NCBI GenBank assembly: GCA_030770425.1
Contig: JASJFT010000099.1
Coordinates: 103,891-167,890 of the forward strand
Reading direction: 5' to 3'
Source: Darksidea phi
Lineage: Eukaryota; Ascomycota; Dothideomycetes; Pleosporales; Lentitheciaceae
Length of the DNA stretch: 64,000 bases
Position 1 is the first letter of the stretch. Every line of letters begins with the position of its first letter. Positions 10,504 to 21,900 of this stretch are shown here, in pieces. The notes under the pieces are model-generated. The model was not told where the DNA came from. It was given only the letters and a program-made list of their open reading frames with translations, and searched no databases. Both the position numbers and the translations under genes were made by a program.

Positions 10504-11914
10504 ATGCGTTCCTTTCTTAGCGTTACGGTGAGCTTCCTCGCGGCAGTCGTATCATGTCGCTCGATCGAGCGCCAGGATTCAGGAAAGCCAATGTAAGCAT
10601 TCCAGCCTCCTACCGCCATCAAACCATCTACTTATGCCTACCAGCTTCGCGCACTACATGATTGGCGAGGTAAACGATGAACATGTCGCCAAGGACATCG
10701 CCGATGCGAAAGCATTAGGCTTGGATGCTTTCGCGATGAATCTCGGTATGACGATCTTTACAATTTATCCTTTCCACAACTGACACTGCGAAGACCACCT
10801 CGAACCTTGGGCTATGCGTACTGTTGATCGCCTCTTCAACCACGCCGATGAGCTTGGCTTCGGCCTTTTCTTCTCTTTTGATCACAACTACTTCAACGAC
10901 CCTGCCACATACGCCGACTACCTCAAGCCCTTCCTCACTAGGACTTCATACTTCAAGTACAAGGGCAAACCACTAGTATCCACCTTCGGCGGCGAAGCCA
11001 TCAGCAACGATCAATGGGCATCTCTCAAGAGCGCCGTCGGTGACATCCTCCTCGTACCGGGGTTCTTCAAAGCTACCCCGAGCGACAATTTCTTCGCCGA
11101 TAAAGCCAGCCTCGATGGAATCTTCCACTGGAACTCATGGCCTGATGCCACTGCCGGGAAAGTGGACGTCCCGACCTTAGATGATCAAACTTACTTGACG
11201 GCCGCTAAGAGCGCTAGTAAGCTCTTCATGCTCGGCATGTCACCCATCCAATTCAAGCACATGGACAGTAGCGATAACAATTGGTACCGTCGCGGCGAGA
11301 ATAACTTCGAATACCGCATCGAGCAAGCGCTGTCGCTCCAACCAGACATGATCGAGCTACAAACCTGGAACGATGCCGGAGAAAGCCACTACATGGGCAA
11401 TATTTGGGATGAGCCGTTGACAAATGCACCTGCAATCCACGCATATGTTGACGGATACGACCATACGGGCTATCAGCAGATTCTGCCTTCATTCATCAAA
11501 GCATGGAAAAGCGGCGCTACCACAACAGCCAACATGTTCCCAACAAACGGCAAACCTATCCAGGGCGCGTTCTGGCACCACACCCTCACCGTCGGCGCCG
11601 ATTGCAGCAGCGACCCCTTAGGCAAGCCTCGCGATATCGAGAACGCAGAAGACGCTGTAAGTGGTGTCGTGCTCGTCGCCCAGGGCCAAGCGGGTCTCGT
11701 CGCCATCGTCAAAAATGGCGACAACGAGCTAGGCAAACAGGACTTGGTGGAGGGCTATAACAAGTTCAAGGTTGGGGAGCTTGGAGCTGGGAAGGTACAA
11801 GTCGAGGTTTGGAATGGGGAGACGATGATAGGTGGCGGGTACGGGCCGATGGAGGTGCTAACTTCGGGTAGTCTTTGTAATTATAACTTTCAGGTTGTCG
11901 GATTCCCGGATTAG
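10504..11914 (+). CDS. Secreted GH71 alpha-1,3-glucanase (mutanase)
   Basis: Exons 10504-10592, 10645-10745 and 10794-11914 give 436 aa. Introns are GTAAGC...CCAG (52 nt) and GTATGA...GAAG (48 nt, CTGAC branch). The first 20 or so residues (MRSFLSVTVSFLAAVVSC) form a signal peptide. GH71 hallmarks follow in order: FAHYMIGEV, GLDAFAMNL, the FFSFDHNYF strand, GKPLVSTFGGE, DGIFHWNSWPD and the conserved LQTWNDAGESHY, then the YQQILPSFIKAWKSG segment. A C-terminal beta-type extension of about 150 residues ends the protein. GH71 enzymes hydrolyse alpha-1,3-glucan of fungal walls or mutan, so the product may remodel its own wall or attack other fungi. No carbohydrate-binding module is obvious. It looks intact. 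Confidence 0.88.
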
Positions 11915-12368
11915 GGGGACGGTCGCTTTGGGTGGAACAAATTAGGAGGGAGAGCAACATGATCGGACGGGATCAGGCGCTAACTAAATGCGTGCTAGGC
12001 TCGCACGGATGGAGGTGCACTTCATGGCTTCGCACAACTCTCTCTCATATAGTTCGACCCCTACGTCACCACATGTTTCCATTCGTCGGCATCATTCTTC
12101 CTATATTATAAAATATACCTTCTCCCACCCAGCTCTCGCTCCCCGAGGGCAAGTCTCAAGACGAGTCTAGCGGTTCGAAGGATCAAACCCTGGCAATCAT
12201 GGTGTCCGAGGATTGCTTGCACGGGTAAGGTATTTATCCGTAGGTACCATCGGCTCCAATATCGAGCAATCCCCCGCAAAGCTTCTTCTGCGTTACGTCA
12301 GTTCGCCAATCATTCTAAGATGGAGCACTTACTTCTTCCTGTCACTGTCACTTCCTCTCCATCACACA
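11915..12368. promoter_or_regulatory. Upstream region of the GH115 gene
   Basis: No gene seen. A TATA-like TATAAAA lies at 12107-12113, about 256 bp before the ATG, and ACGTCA (CRE-like) at 12063-12068. C/T-rich sequence leads into the ATG at 12369. Roles are inferred from motif resemblance only. Confidence 0.3.
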
Positions 12369-15300
12369 ATGCTCCTCAAAAATCTGTCCTTCGGACTGGT
12401 TGCGGTCTGGCCGCACATCAGCCATGCCCTCCTGGAAGAGAAGTTTATGAGTTTCATGCCAGGAAACGGGTCCTTCGATATCGCCGGTGCTACGATTCTA
12501 GCGGATGCAGATGATTTCGTCGGTGTGCACATTGCGCTGAAGAGCTTGCTGAGCGATCTGGAGCAAATCACCGGAACGACGCCGGCTCTGCAAAACTTCA
12601 CAGCCAACTCTACAACGTCTGGGAATTCCACACTTTTGACTTCTAGTACTGCCATCATAATCGGTTCAGCAAATTCTTCTCTTGTCCGTCAGCTTTCCGA
12701 TCGCAATGTCATTGATGTCTCGGATATTGAGGGGAAATGGGAGATGTTCAAGACTACGGTAGTCAAGAGCCCATTCGCTGGAACAAACAAGACGCTTGCT
12801 ATTATAGGAAGCGACAAGCGTGGTACAATCTTCGGTATTCACACGCTTGCCGAGCAAAGCGGACAGTCACCGTAAGGAAACATCTACTATGGAGATCGAA
12901 CACTTACAAGTATGGGCAGATACCACTGGTTCGCGGACGTGCCGACTAAGAAGCACTCTGCAATCTTTGCGCTACCCCAGACAACAATTAACGGTCCGCC
13001 CTCAGTTAAATACCGTGGTCTATTTATCAACGACGAGGAACCGGCGTTAACCTCATGGTGGGCCAATCAGCACAATGCCTCGCACTACCCTCTTAATACT
13101 GAGTTTTACGCCCACGTTTTCGACTTACTCCTTCGCCTCAAGGCGAACTACATATGGCCCGCAATGTGGGCATCTTCAACACCAGCTCCCGGACAAATCT
13201 TCTTCACTGATGATCCTGGGAACATGCAGCTTGCGAATGACTATGGCATCGTGGTATCGACTAGCCATCACGAGCCCATGCAAAGAGCAACCAATGAGTG
13301 GAATGCAACTGAGACCGGGCCTTGGGACTGGAGGTTGAACAAGGCGAACGTGACGCGATTCATGGAAGAGGGCATCCGCAGAATGGGTAACAATGAGAGC
13401 TACGTAACACTAGGTATGCGCGGTCCGAGCGACAGTGCAATCGTGGGAGATGACGCGCTTGAGATTTTGAGAGAGGTTTTTGAGGCGGAAAGAGAGATTT
13501 TCAAGAAGGTCCTTGGAGACCGGAAAGTGAATCAGGTTTGGACAATCTACAAAGAGGTTGCGACGTACTATGCTGCTGGACTCAATCCTCCGGACGATGT
13601 CACCATCATAATGCCGGACGACAACCAGGGCCAGGTCCAACGGCTGCCCACTGGAAATGAAAGCGCAAGAGAAGGCGGCGTTGGAGTGTATTTTCACTTT
13701 GAATACTTTGGAAGTCCGAGGTCGTACAAATGGTCCAACAGTAATAACCTCGCAAAAGTTCTGAAGGAACTCCTTCAAGCTTATTGGCGCGATGCAAACC
13801 GTATTTGGGTTATTAATGTGGGCGACATCAAACCAATGGAACTGCCACTTGGCTTCGCAATGGACCTCGCTTGGAATGCGTCTGCCTTCGACTTCAATAT
13901 GATACCCACGTATCTTCAACTCTACGCCGAACGTGAATTTGGAGTAGATCATGCCAAAGACATTGCAGCGCTGCTGATGGAATTCAGCCATCTCATTGGT
14001 ATGCGCCGCTTCGAGATGGTTCATCCAGGAACCTATTCCGTGCTCAACTACCACGAAGCCGAGCGAGTACTAGCAAGATGGAGAACGCTAGCTGATCAAA
14101 CGAAGGCACTATACGAAAGAATCGCCAACGACTATAAGCCTGCATACTATGAGCTTCTCTTCTACCCTATTGTTTCAGGCGCAACATATTATGCAGTCAA
14201 TCTCGGGACAGCATTCAATCAGCAACACGCCATGGAGCGCCGAAACTCAGCAAACTCGCTCGCGCAACAAGTTCTCGACGACTTCGAGTACGACTATGAC
14301 CTGGTTGAAGACTTTGATGCGCTCCTGAGCGGAAAGTGGAAGCACATCATGTCGCAGGCCAAACTCGATGCCGTGACGCAACAGCCGCGCAACTGGGCCA
14401 ACCCATCACGCGACATGGCTACCAACCTCTCGTTCGTGCAACTTCGACAGAATATGCAGTTTTCGCTTGGAAATTTGGGAATCTACGCAGAGGAATCTAC
14501 CAGTCCCATCAATCAAGGGCGTTGGGCGGAATCTATTGACTTGTCGATGCCGACGGTGGGATATCCGGTCACTCTTCCCGCCATGAATCCCTACGGTCCT
14601 CCTGTAAGGACAGTCGACCTGTTCATGCGCGGCGATTATCGTGTTCCCCTCACGTGGCAGCTTGATGATATCCCTGTGAACTGGCTATCAATTGCACCGC
14701 GGTCCGGAACGCTGTCAAAAGAACAATACGATCAACGCCTAAAGGTGACAGTCGACTGGTCAAAGGTCCCAAGGGGCTTCAACGAGACTGTGAACGTCGG
14801 TATTAGGTCGGAGCCCGCACCATATCCATATTTCGATCTCATACGCATTCCGTTGCAAAACCAGAAGGTTCCGGACAGTTTCAAAGGGTTTCCAGAGACG
14901 GCAGGCTACATTTCAATCGAAGCGCCACACTTTCAGCATTCATCTCCGCTATCTTCGAACACTACAACGAAGACGAACGCCACCGTAGCGTTCGCCCACA
15001 TCTCCTACCTCGGCACACGAAGCGAATCTGGCTCTCTCGCCCTCCGCCCCTACACCAGCTCCCGCTCCTCCCTCACCGCATCAACATCCGCTTACGTCGA
15101 GTACTCCATCTACCTCTTCGCTCCTGTGCCCTCCCTCAACGCCACCATTTACATCACCGCATGCCTTGATACTGACCCGTCACTTCTCATGAAGTTTTCT
15201 CTTACTCTAGACAAGGCACCGCAGAACTTCGCACGCGTGCTTGGGACGCCTAAAAGTGCCGGAGACGTGCCGCCAGAGTGGATAAGTGATGTGCCAAATC

Positions 15301-15470
15301 AGGTGTGGACCAAGAAAGTGAGCTTTGGGGCTGTGAGGGAGGGCGAGCATACGGTCAGGTGGAGTGTTAATAGTCCGGAAGTGTATCTTGAGAAAATTGT
15401 GCTGGATACTAGAGGTGGGGTTAAGGAGAGCTATTTGGGGCCGCCGGAGACGATGTATGTGGGTCGTTAG
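12369..15470 (+). CDS. Secreted GH115 xylan alpha-1,2-glucuronidase
   Basis: Two exons (12369-12871, 12920-15470) joined across a 48-nt intron (GTAAGG...GGCAG) give 1,017 aa. The ATG at 12369 opens a signal peptide (MLLKNLSFGLVAVWPHISHA); the frame is open further upstream but only from a TTG. The intron join restores SPYHWFADVPTKKH. GH115 landmarks follow: FINDEEPALTSWW, LLRLKANYIWPAMW, WTIYKEVATYYAAG with PPDDVTIIMPDDNQGQVQRL, FHFEYFGSPRSYKW, RIWVINVGDIKPMELPLGFA, and the C-terminal module starting near YISIEAPHF and ending DTRGGVKESYLGPPE. GH115 enzymes remove (4-O-methyl-)glucuronic acid side chains from glucuronoxylan. Many N-x-S/T sites fit a secreted glycoprotein. It lies 454 bp downstream of GH71 on the same strand; the two act on different polymers. 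The gene looks complete. Confidence 0.9.
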
Positions 15471-15681
15471 ACTGTATACTGAGGTTGAAAGTTGACGGCA
15501 AGAATTTGAGGGTCGTCGACGTCTCGGTGTCTTCAAGCGGGCCTATGGGGTATAACCAGGCCATATTACACGCGATGATCGGGAAGCGACAGATCTCATC
15601 AAGCAGTGCTAGGAGAATCATTCTTAACGACAAGAAGGTTCCATTGTTTGCCTCGCGGCTTCGCGCTATGTGCATGACTGG

Positions 15682-16071
15682 TCAGACGTTGTCGCGAGCG
15701 AGCCGCGCGTAGATTGCCCAAATTATGGCGGTGAAGGCCTCAAGCACAAGCAGACCCAGCGGAAATTCCCCTCGACGAGTCAGTACAAATAGGAGACCAC
15801 CCACTACTGTCAGAACTAAGCAGAAGATTACATGTACAATATTGAGCCATATCCATCGAGGGATCAGAGCCGGAATGCGAATCCACGCAGAGTCGTGTTG
15901 CCATGCTGGGGTTCGGCTGTCCAGATCTTGAAGCAGGAGGGGCGTTTCTTCGTTATCCTCCACGTTTAGACGGCGGCTGCCAACGTTCAGTGTTAGTCTC
16001 GGACAGCTTCGGTATCCGACGCACAATTACCTAGCTCCAACTCTGTAAAACTCTCTTCTTATATTGTTCAT
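15682..16071 (-). CDS. Small two-helix membrane protein, unknown
   Basis: The long frame at 15976-15682 has no internal Met before its hydrophobic part, so an upstream exon is needed. Exon 1, 16071-16031 (MNNIRREFYRVGA), joins it across a 54-nt intron (GTAATT...GGCAG, with CTAAC) and keeps the frame, giving 111 aa. There is an acidic N-terminal segment (LNVEDNEETPLLLQDLDS), then two helices, WLNIVHVIFCLVLTVVGGLL and FPLGLLVLEAFTAIIWAIYA, separated by a short RRGEF turn. I recognise no family. It is convergent with GH115 (211 bp between stops) and divergent from the NACHT gene (402 bp between starts). Confidence 0.55.
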
Positions 16072-16372
16072 GATTCCCAATCTGGAGTTGTACTCAAGGG
16101 CGACTTGTCCAGGAGGGAAAGGGAGGGAAGGCGTCCAGCAGCAGTGTGATGCTTTCGCAAGCGTACGAAGAACGATCTAGCACTGGCGATCCGACTCTGT
16201 GGGCGCTCTAAGGTCCCAAAGTAGAAAGACGTCTGAAAAAAATTGCTAATATCATAAAGGACGAATTTAATGTGTCTGTTTCTAGGGTTACTCTTCCGAC
16301 CTCCGTCCATATTTTAAACGCCGGACCCCGCACAGAAATTACCATAGCGCGTCGCCCAGACATACGCACCAA

Positions 16373-16380
16373 TCACGTGA
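16373..16380. promoter_or_regulatory. Palindromic E-box TCACGTGA upstream of the NACHT gene
   Basis: A perfect 8-bp palindrome ends 93 bp before the ATG at 16474, within the 402-bp divergent promoter. It is the core recognised by Cbf1-like bHLH factors. The distance is like that of the E-box in front of ORC6. Confidence 0.35.
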
Positions 16381-16473
16381 CGGACTTGGCATCAGCAGAC
16401 GCTTACATTCATCTCTTGTTTCCTCTGCCTGCCTTGCAACAAAAATCTAACGGTAGATTCGACGACACAGCCC

Positions 16474-19399
16474 ATGGCGGACCCCGTAACAATAATCAGC
16501 CTTGTATCTAGCCTCATCACCTTCACTGACTTCGGCCTGAAGGTGACGTCTGGAGCCAAGAATGTTCGCGGTTCTCTACACGGCACGACGGCCGAAGTTC
16601 ACGAGCTCAACATGATCGTGGAGGAAATCCGCTGCTCGAATGAGCTGTTCAAGAAGCAGCGACTCTCCGGTCAGAAACTTTCGGACGATGAGAAACGCAT
16701 TTTAGCAATGGTTTCCGAGTGCGAGAAATTAATTGGAGAGATACGACGCGTAACCGAAGCCCTCACGATGCGACCTGGATCACGTCTAAAGACACTTGAG
16801 AGCGCGCGTGTAGTGGCTCAAAGTTTCTTGAAGCAAAGCGACCTCCAAACTCTAAAATCTCGGCTAGACAAACTAGATGAGCGAATTCGAAAATACGTAG
16901 AGTATGCCATGAACAGGTAAGTGCATCCTGCTTTCTAATATTCGTTTTTCAAACTTGCGTGAGAAGCAGGGCCGTTTGAGCTAAGAATTCCTGGCCCCAG
17001 GGAGAACAACTCATCGATTATGAGAAAATTAGCGGAAATTGAAGCTTCACAGAGGAAATTTGATATGCAGGCAGGGTCAAGATTGGATCTTATCCGGGAA
17101 GAAATCCTCCGTGTGACCGAGCAAACTCAGTACAACGGCGAGATGCGGGCGGCAGCCCAAGCGGCGCAGCTTACTAGCCTGAAGACAAAGCTCGAAAGTT
17201 TGCAAAACGAACAGATTACTTGTACTCGACAAGTGAAGGTACTTGAGAGTTTGTACTTCCCCGAGCTACGTCGCCGCTGGCATCAAATACGAGACGCAGA
17301 CCCACATTCCAATGAATGGGTATGCGACCCTGGACAAACATCATTCATTCAATGGCTGGAAAGCCAGAAGAAAGATGATTATTTTTTCTATATCACTGGT
17401 AGAGTATGTCTAATGCCCTGTCTTCGAAGCTCCTCGTATTTTCGCTAAGAGACCCAATGTTTAGGCTGGTAGTGGGAAGTCAACGCTCATGAAGTTTGCC
17501 TACGAAAGCAAGCAAACAACCGAAAGCTTGGAGAAGTGGGCAGGCACCAAAAGGCTCTACACAGCAAGCTTCTACTTCTGGAACCAGGGGACCGAATTGC
17601 AGAAGAGCGGCATCGGCCTCTTCCAATCTCTGCTATATCAAATTCTCAAATCAGCTCCAGATCTCATTCCGTCTGTCTGCAAGGACCGCCTCAATCATGA
17701 GACTTGGGAGATGGGAGATTTGTACGACACTTTTAACCGAATCGCGCAACAGACCGAAATGGCGGCCAAGTTCTGCTTCTTTATCGATGGCTTAGACGAA
17801 TATGATGGAGAAGAGCGAGACGTCATAGGACTATTGAAAGCTCTTTGTATTTCCGGGGGTATCAAGGTATGCGTATCGAGCCGACCTGGGCGTCAATACG
17901 AAAGCTTCCTGTGGAATAAGGATCGCACATTCGATATAGCAAACTTCACGAAAGGAGACATGAGAAGATATGTTGATACCCACCTACAGGCTAGTTCGAA
18001 CTGGCGGAGCTTAGTTGCCTCTGACCCTGCAGGCCAAGATATTGTGAATGAAATATCTGCACGTGCGGGAGGAGTCTGGCTCTGGGTTTCCCTCGTTACC
18101 AATGAGATCGTTAAAGAAGCGGAAAAGAATGAAGAGATGGATACTTTACGAAAGATTGTTGACGAATTCCCGGACGACTTGCATGATTACTTCGAGCGGA
18201 TGATCAAAAGAATCCCAACGCTCCATCGCGAGGAAATGGCACAAACGTTTCTCATCGCGGTGGAAGAGCTCCAACCTCTTCCCCTATATGCGTTTGCGTT
18301 ACTCGAAGAACAAAGGAAAAACCCGCACTATGCGATTGATGCTCCTATCGACCCTGTGTCAGAAGTACAGGCCAAGCTAAAATATCCCGCCTTGAAGGAT
18401 CGACTCCGAAATCGGTGTAGCGACCTCCTCATTGTTGATGATGGACCACATCCAGTTTTCTTAAGTCACTCTGTGGACTTCCTTCATCGTACGGTACGTG
18501 ACTTCCTACGAGAATACGATGAACAGCTCAGAAGTCGCCTCGTGAAGCCGTTTGATCCCCTGGTATCTTTGAGCAGTATTTGCCTCGGCTTACTGAAATC
18601 GATCCCTGTGCCCAGCTTTCGGGACCCCCAGTCAGCAGCCAAGGTCATAGGGCTTACAGATGAGCTACTGTACTATGTCCACGAAGCTGAGAGAAGAAAC
18701 TCGCGGAAGACGGATATGGCTCTGGTCGAGATTCTTGATGAAGTAGATAAGGTCAACAGCTATCATGCCCGCAGCATTAGCAACCACTGGACGCATGCAC
18801 GAGACTCACCTGCACGACGTGGTATGGACGAATACCACGAAGGCGGACAGTGCAACTTTCTCGCTCTGGCCGTACAAGCACGCCTTGTCATGTACGTACG
18901 TGTGAAGATACAATCGAACCCTCTCAGCATGCAGAAAGGAGGGAGGCCGCTACTGGACTATGCACTGCGCCCACGGAGAACAACACCGATTACGATGCCT
19001 TATCATTCCACAAGGGAGGACCCGAGTCTCGACATAGACATGGTGGAACTGTTGTTGCACAACAACGCGAACCCAAATCAACCTGTATATTTGAATGGAG
19101 GAAAGTCGGTTTGGGCACTATTCCTCTTGTCGATAGAGGCGACTTGCACTCGAGACCGCGAGACGGGTAGTTCAGCATATCAGAGCCTAGAGAAGGCCTG
19201 GTATCAGGCTTGCATGATGTTGATCCGGGCTGGTGCGCGCGCAGATTGCCTCTCCGGTATAACCCGGGCGCAGGATTGGGGCGCAATTTCAATACTTAAC
19301 CGCGTGTTTGGACAAGACAGAGCAGCTATACTAGAGCAGGAGATGAAACAGAAAGATCATGAGTTACAGCAGTCGCGTAGCTCATGCGTTGCGATGTAG
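16474..19399 (+). CDS. NLR-type STAND protein with NACHT domain
   Basis: Exons 16474-16916, 17001-17403 and 17465-19399 give 926 aa. Introns are GTAAGT...CCCCAG (84 nt) and GTATGT...TTTAG (61 nt). The second join rebuilds the Walker A loop, ITGRAGSGKSTLMK. The N-terminal part (MADPVTIISLVSSLITFTDF, about 150 aa) matches the helical domain often found ahead of fungal NACHT modules (HeLo-like or related). A coiled segment follows, then NACHT with Walker B CFFIDGLDEYDGE and sensor-like VCVSSRPGR, a winged-helix region with HRTVRDFLRE, and a C-terminal part with two weak ankyrin-like pieces (MVELLLHNNANPNQ, MLIRAGARADC). Fungal proteins of this type control nonself recognition and cell death, as in heterokaryon incompatibility; that role is inferred here. 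No long near-identical C-terminal repeat array is present. The gene ends 1.7 kb before the RIP-mutated block and looks intact. Confidence 0.85.
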
Positions 19400-20043
19400 C
19401 CCTTCTGCATGTACGCATATTCGTTCGAGAAGACACCTAAATTTGCTGACTACGTGCTATTTTGCCGCTGTTAAATAGAGGAGAGGCGCAAATGCCTCGG
19501 CAAATGTATGTGGCAAAGGCATGCACCAAAATTCTGCCCGTCCCAGAGCTGAATGTGTCATCTTGGCTGAGCCCTGGCAGCCTGTACATTTCTCCACTGT
19601 GCATCAGCACACACGAGGCAGCACTGAAGACCTATTCATTGGTCGCGGCGGCAATTTGAAGGGCCGTCATCGACAGCCAATCATTGCGGTGGTAAACGAC
19701 AAGACGAGTCCTCCGCTGCGGCGTTTACCCTTTCTTATCCAATCCCAAACGGGTCCATAATAATAAAACTGGTTACGAACGCCGACGAACCAACACATCC
19801 GTGGCCTGACATTCGCATGGGCTTTGCAAGCTACCCTTTGCCCACGCCGTTCGCGTATCTTATTTACTTAGTCCTTTTGCTTACTGTGTTTGTCTACATT
19901 TGCTATGGAAGTCTAGCTTCGAAATATATTGCAGTTACTAAGACGTGGATATCTGTAAAATTAGTTTCCACCCCACTAACAAATAAGTTTGGCCGTTTTT
20001 ACACGACAACACCGCCTTCATCACTGCTACTATATCTACCTCC
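19400..20043. other. Intergenic region after the NACHT gene
   Basis: No gene supported. An open frame at 19817-20101 has one hydrophobic stretch (FAYLIYLVLLLTVFVYICYG) but resembles no family and runs over the start of the F-box-like fragment in another frame. Confidence 0.4.
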
Positions 20044-20193
20044 ATGGACATTCGACAACTTCCCTTGGAATTGGTCCGCACCATCTTGGCCGAGGCCATG
20101 ATGGCCCGCGGGCTGCGCCGAGCCTTGAGGCTACGACTCACGAACATTAAGTACGCGCGCTGGTGGTGCAGCGGCATCGAATACCCCGTATAA
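20044..20193 (+). pseudogene. Truncated F-box-like/ankyrin gene, N-terminal fragment
   Basis: The frame starts at ATG 20044 with IRQLPLELVRTILAEAMMAR and GLRRALRLRLTN, the standard beginning of a common fungal family with an F-box-like helix pair before ankyrin repeats. After LRLTN the family continues with another short conserved block and then ankyrin repeats, but here the frame departs and stops at 20191-20193. No ankyrin repeats follow within 200 bp. An intron at GTACGC (about 20151) is possible, but the sequence beyond it is not convincing. I read this as a relic of a gene cut short near the border of the AT-rich block. Confidence 0.55.
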
Positions 20194-20403
20194 TGCTTCT
20201 AAACTATCGTTGCTAATATAGGTGGTGTAGAAGGCGAATCTGCTGCGCAAATCGGTACCTCTTGGTACAACTTTAAACGATTTTGCGAATAGACAACTAT
20301 GTGCGTGGTCCTTTATAGTATCACAACTATGAGTTAAATATAGTCGGTCTGTTTTCTACGTGGCAAGCGAACTAAATCTCTTTATGCCACTAGATTACAC
20401 TGA

Positions 20404-21042
20404 TTACGGATTGAACATCCTAAATCCGATGTTTCTTCGAGCATTCTCGGCATCCCTTCGATGTTTGCGTGCCCGCGAAAATCCGTAGAGGCCAACAACC
20501 GTCATGACAAGTATAGTTAGTGGTATTGCTATAGCCCAATACACCCAAAAGTGGTCGGTCATGACGTATTTCATGTCGAGTTTGCTCCAATCGAACAAGG
20601 GCATGGCGAAGAATGTCTGTCTCGTTGTCTCAGTATCTGCAAAGTTATAGCTCATGGTTCTATTGTCCAAGCGTAAGTAATGATGGGCTTACCGCAACAA
20701 AAGTCCCTGGTAAGAAGATGGTAGTCAACATAGCAATAATCTTCATAGCCGAGCTATCGCGCTTGGTCGCTACTATCAACTCTTTCGAGTCGCGAGCCAT
20801 CTCGAGGTTGATGAGATTAAACAACTTTTGAGTTTAAAATCGTCAGCTCAGTTGTACCATTATTAAGGCACCTAGTTAAAGTCACTTACCACGGTTTGCT
20901 GGGCTTGCATCCGTGGCTTGATCGCACCAAATGAAGCCATGTGCTTTAGGTTGCTCTGCAGGAGACTGATGCGGTCATTTAGACAGTCTGCATTCATGGC
21001 AGTCTTTAGCTTTCGATGGTTCGCAGCAGGAACGTAAGAGCG
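20404..21042 (-). pseudogene. CorA-like Mg2+ transporter, C-terminal fragment
   Basis: Three exon pieces on the minus strand (21042-20890, 20824-20693, 20616-20404) join across introns GTAAGT...AAAAG (65 nt) and GTAAGC...GACAG (76 nt), giving 165 codons. They encode the conserved end of fungal CorA-like proteins: DRISLLQSNLKHM, RMQAQQTVLFNLINLEMARD, SKELIVATKRDSSAMKIIAM and LTTIFLPGTFVATFFAMPLF (first helix), then HFWVYWAIAIPLTILVMTVV (second helix) and a basic tail. Bacterial CorA has a GMN signature after helix 1; this branch has MPLFDW there. The frame meets TGA at 21043-21045 and the large N-terminal domain is missing, because the sequence becomes AT-rich just upstream. It is probably a gene truncated by the transposon block. 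An upstream exon lost to mutation cannot be excluded. Confidence 0.75.
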
Positions 21043-21059
21043 TCAGAAGATAAAAAGTA

Positions 21060-21900
21060 TACTAATAAGTTTTACCTCGACCTAACTACGAGGCAAACCG
21101 GAAATTTAAGACGATAAAATACCTTTTTTTTCTACTTGAACTTATTAACTTATCTATAGCTAATATATCTAAAATTACGAAGCTTTTATTAGTAGTCCCC
21201 TTTAGGATTCCTATCTAATCTAGTTTAAGTCTTATTTACTATATTTTACTATAAGATATTATATACCGCCAAGCGTTCCCTAATCCCTTAATATTACTTC
21301 GTTTACTATATTTTATAGTAAGATATATTATACTAAGGCGACTAGCGCCTCGTACTTACTATATAGTTAGCTTCTAGTATAGATTCTATAATATACTAAT
21401 TCTATAACTATATAACTTTTATTCTTATTAATCTATAGATTATAAGCCTTTTTATAAATCTACGTACTATTAAAGCTTTATATTAAACTACTAGGTTTTT
21501 TATAAGAAGATAGATTAGCTTTTAATACTATCTATTAAGTCTTATATAACCGCTCTAGTATTATTATTACTTAAGATTTTATACTCTTAGATATAGTATC
21601 TTTATAATTTATACTATAGAGTATAGTATATTTATAATAAACTTTAATTAAGTTATTTTAGTTAACTAGATTATATATATTTTAAATATTACTCTCTACG
21701 TATATAGTAAAAACTAAAAAGACTAGAATAAATAACTTAATAACTATATTATAAAGTATTAGATAAAGAATATATTTAATAACTTATTTACTTAGTCTAT
21801 TTATAACCTAGACGATTTTATTAAAATCGAACTTAATAAATCTAATATCCTTATACTATTTACTATAAACCTAATATTTCTATACTATTTACTATATTAA
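21060..21900. other. Unassigned AT-rich sequence at the block edge
   Basis: Heavily mutated DNA between the truncated CorA-like gene and the recognisable gag remnant of Copia-0. No LTR, TSD or protein motif was found. It may hold the 5' LTR and leader of Copia-0. Confidence 0.4.

Noticed and set aside
19817..20101. 94-aa frame with one hydrophobic stretch
   Set aside because: It overlaps the F-box-like start in a different frame and resembles no known protein.
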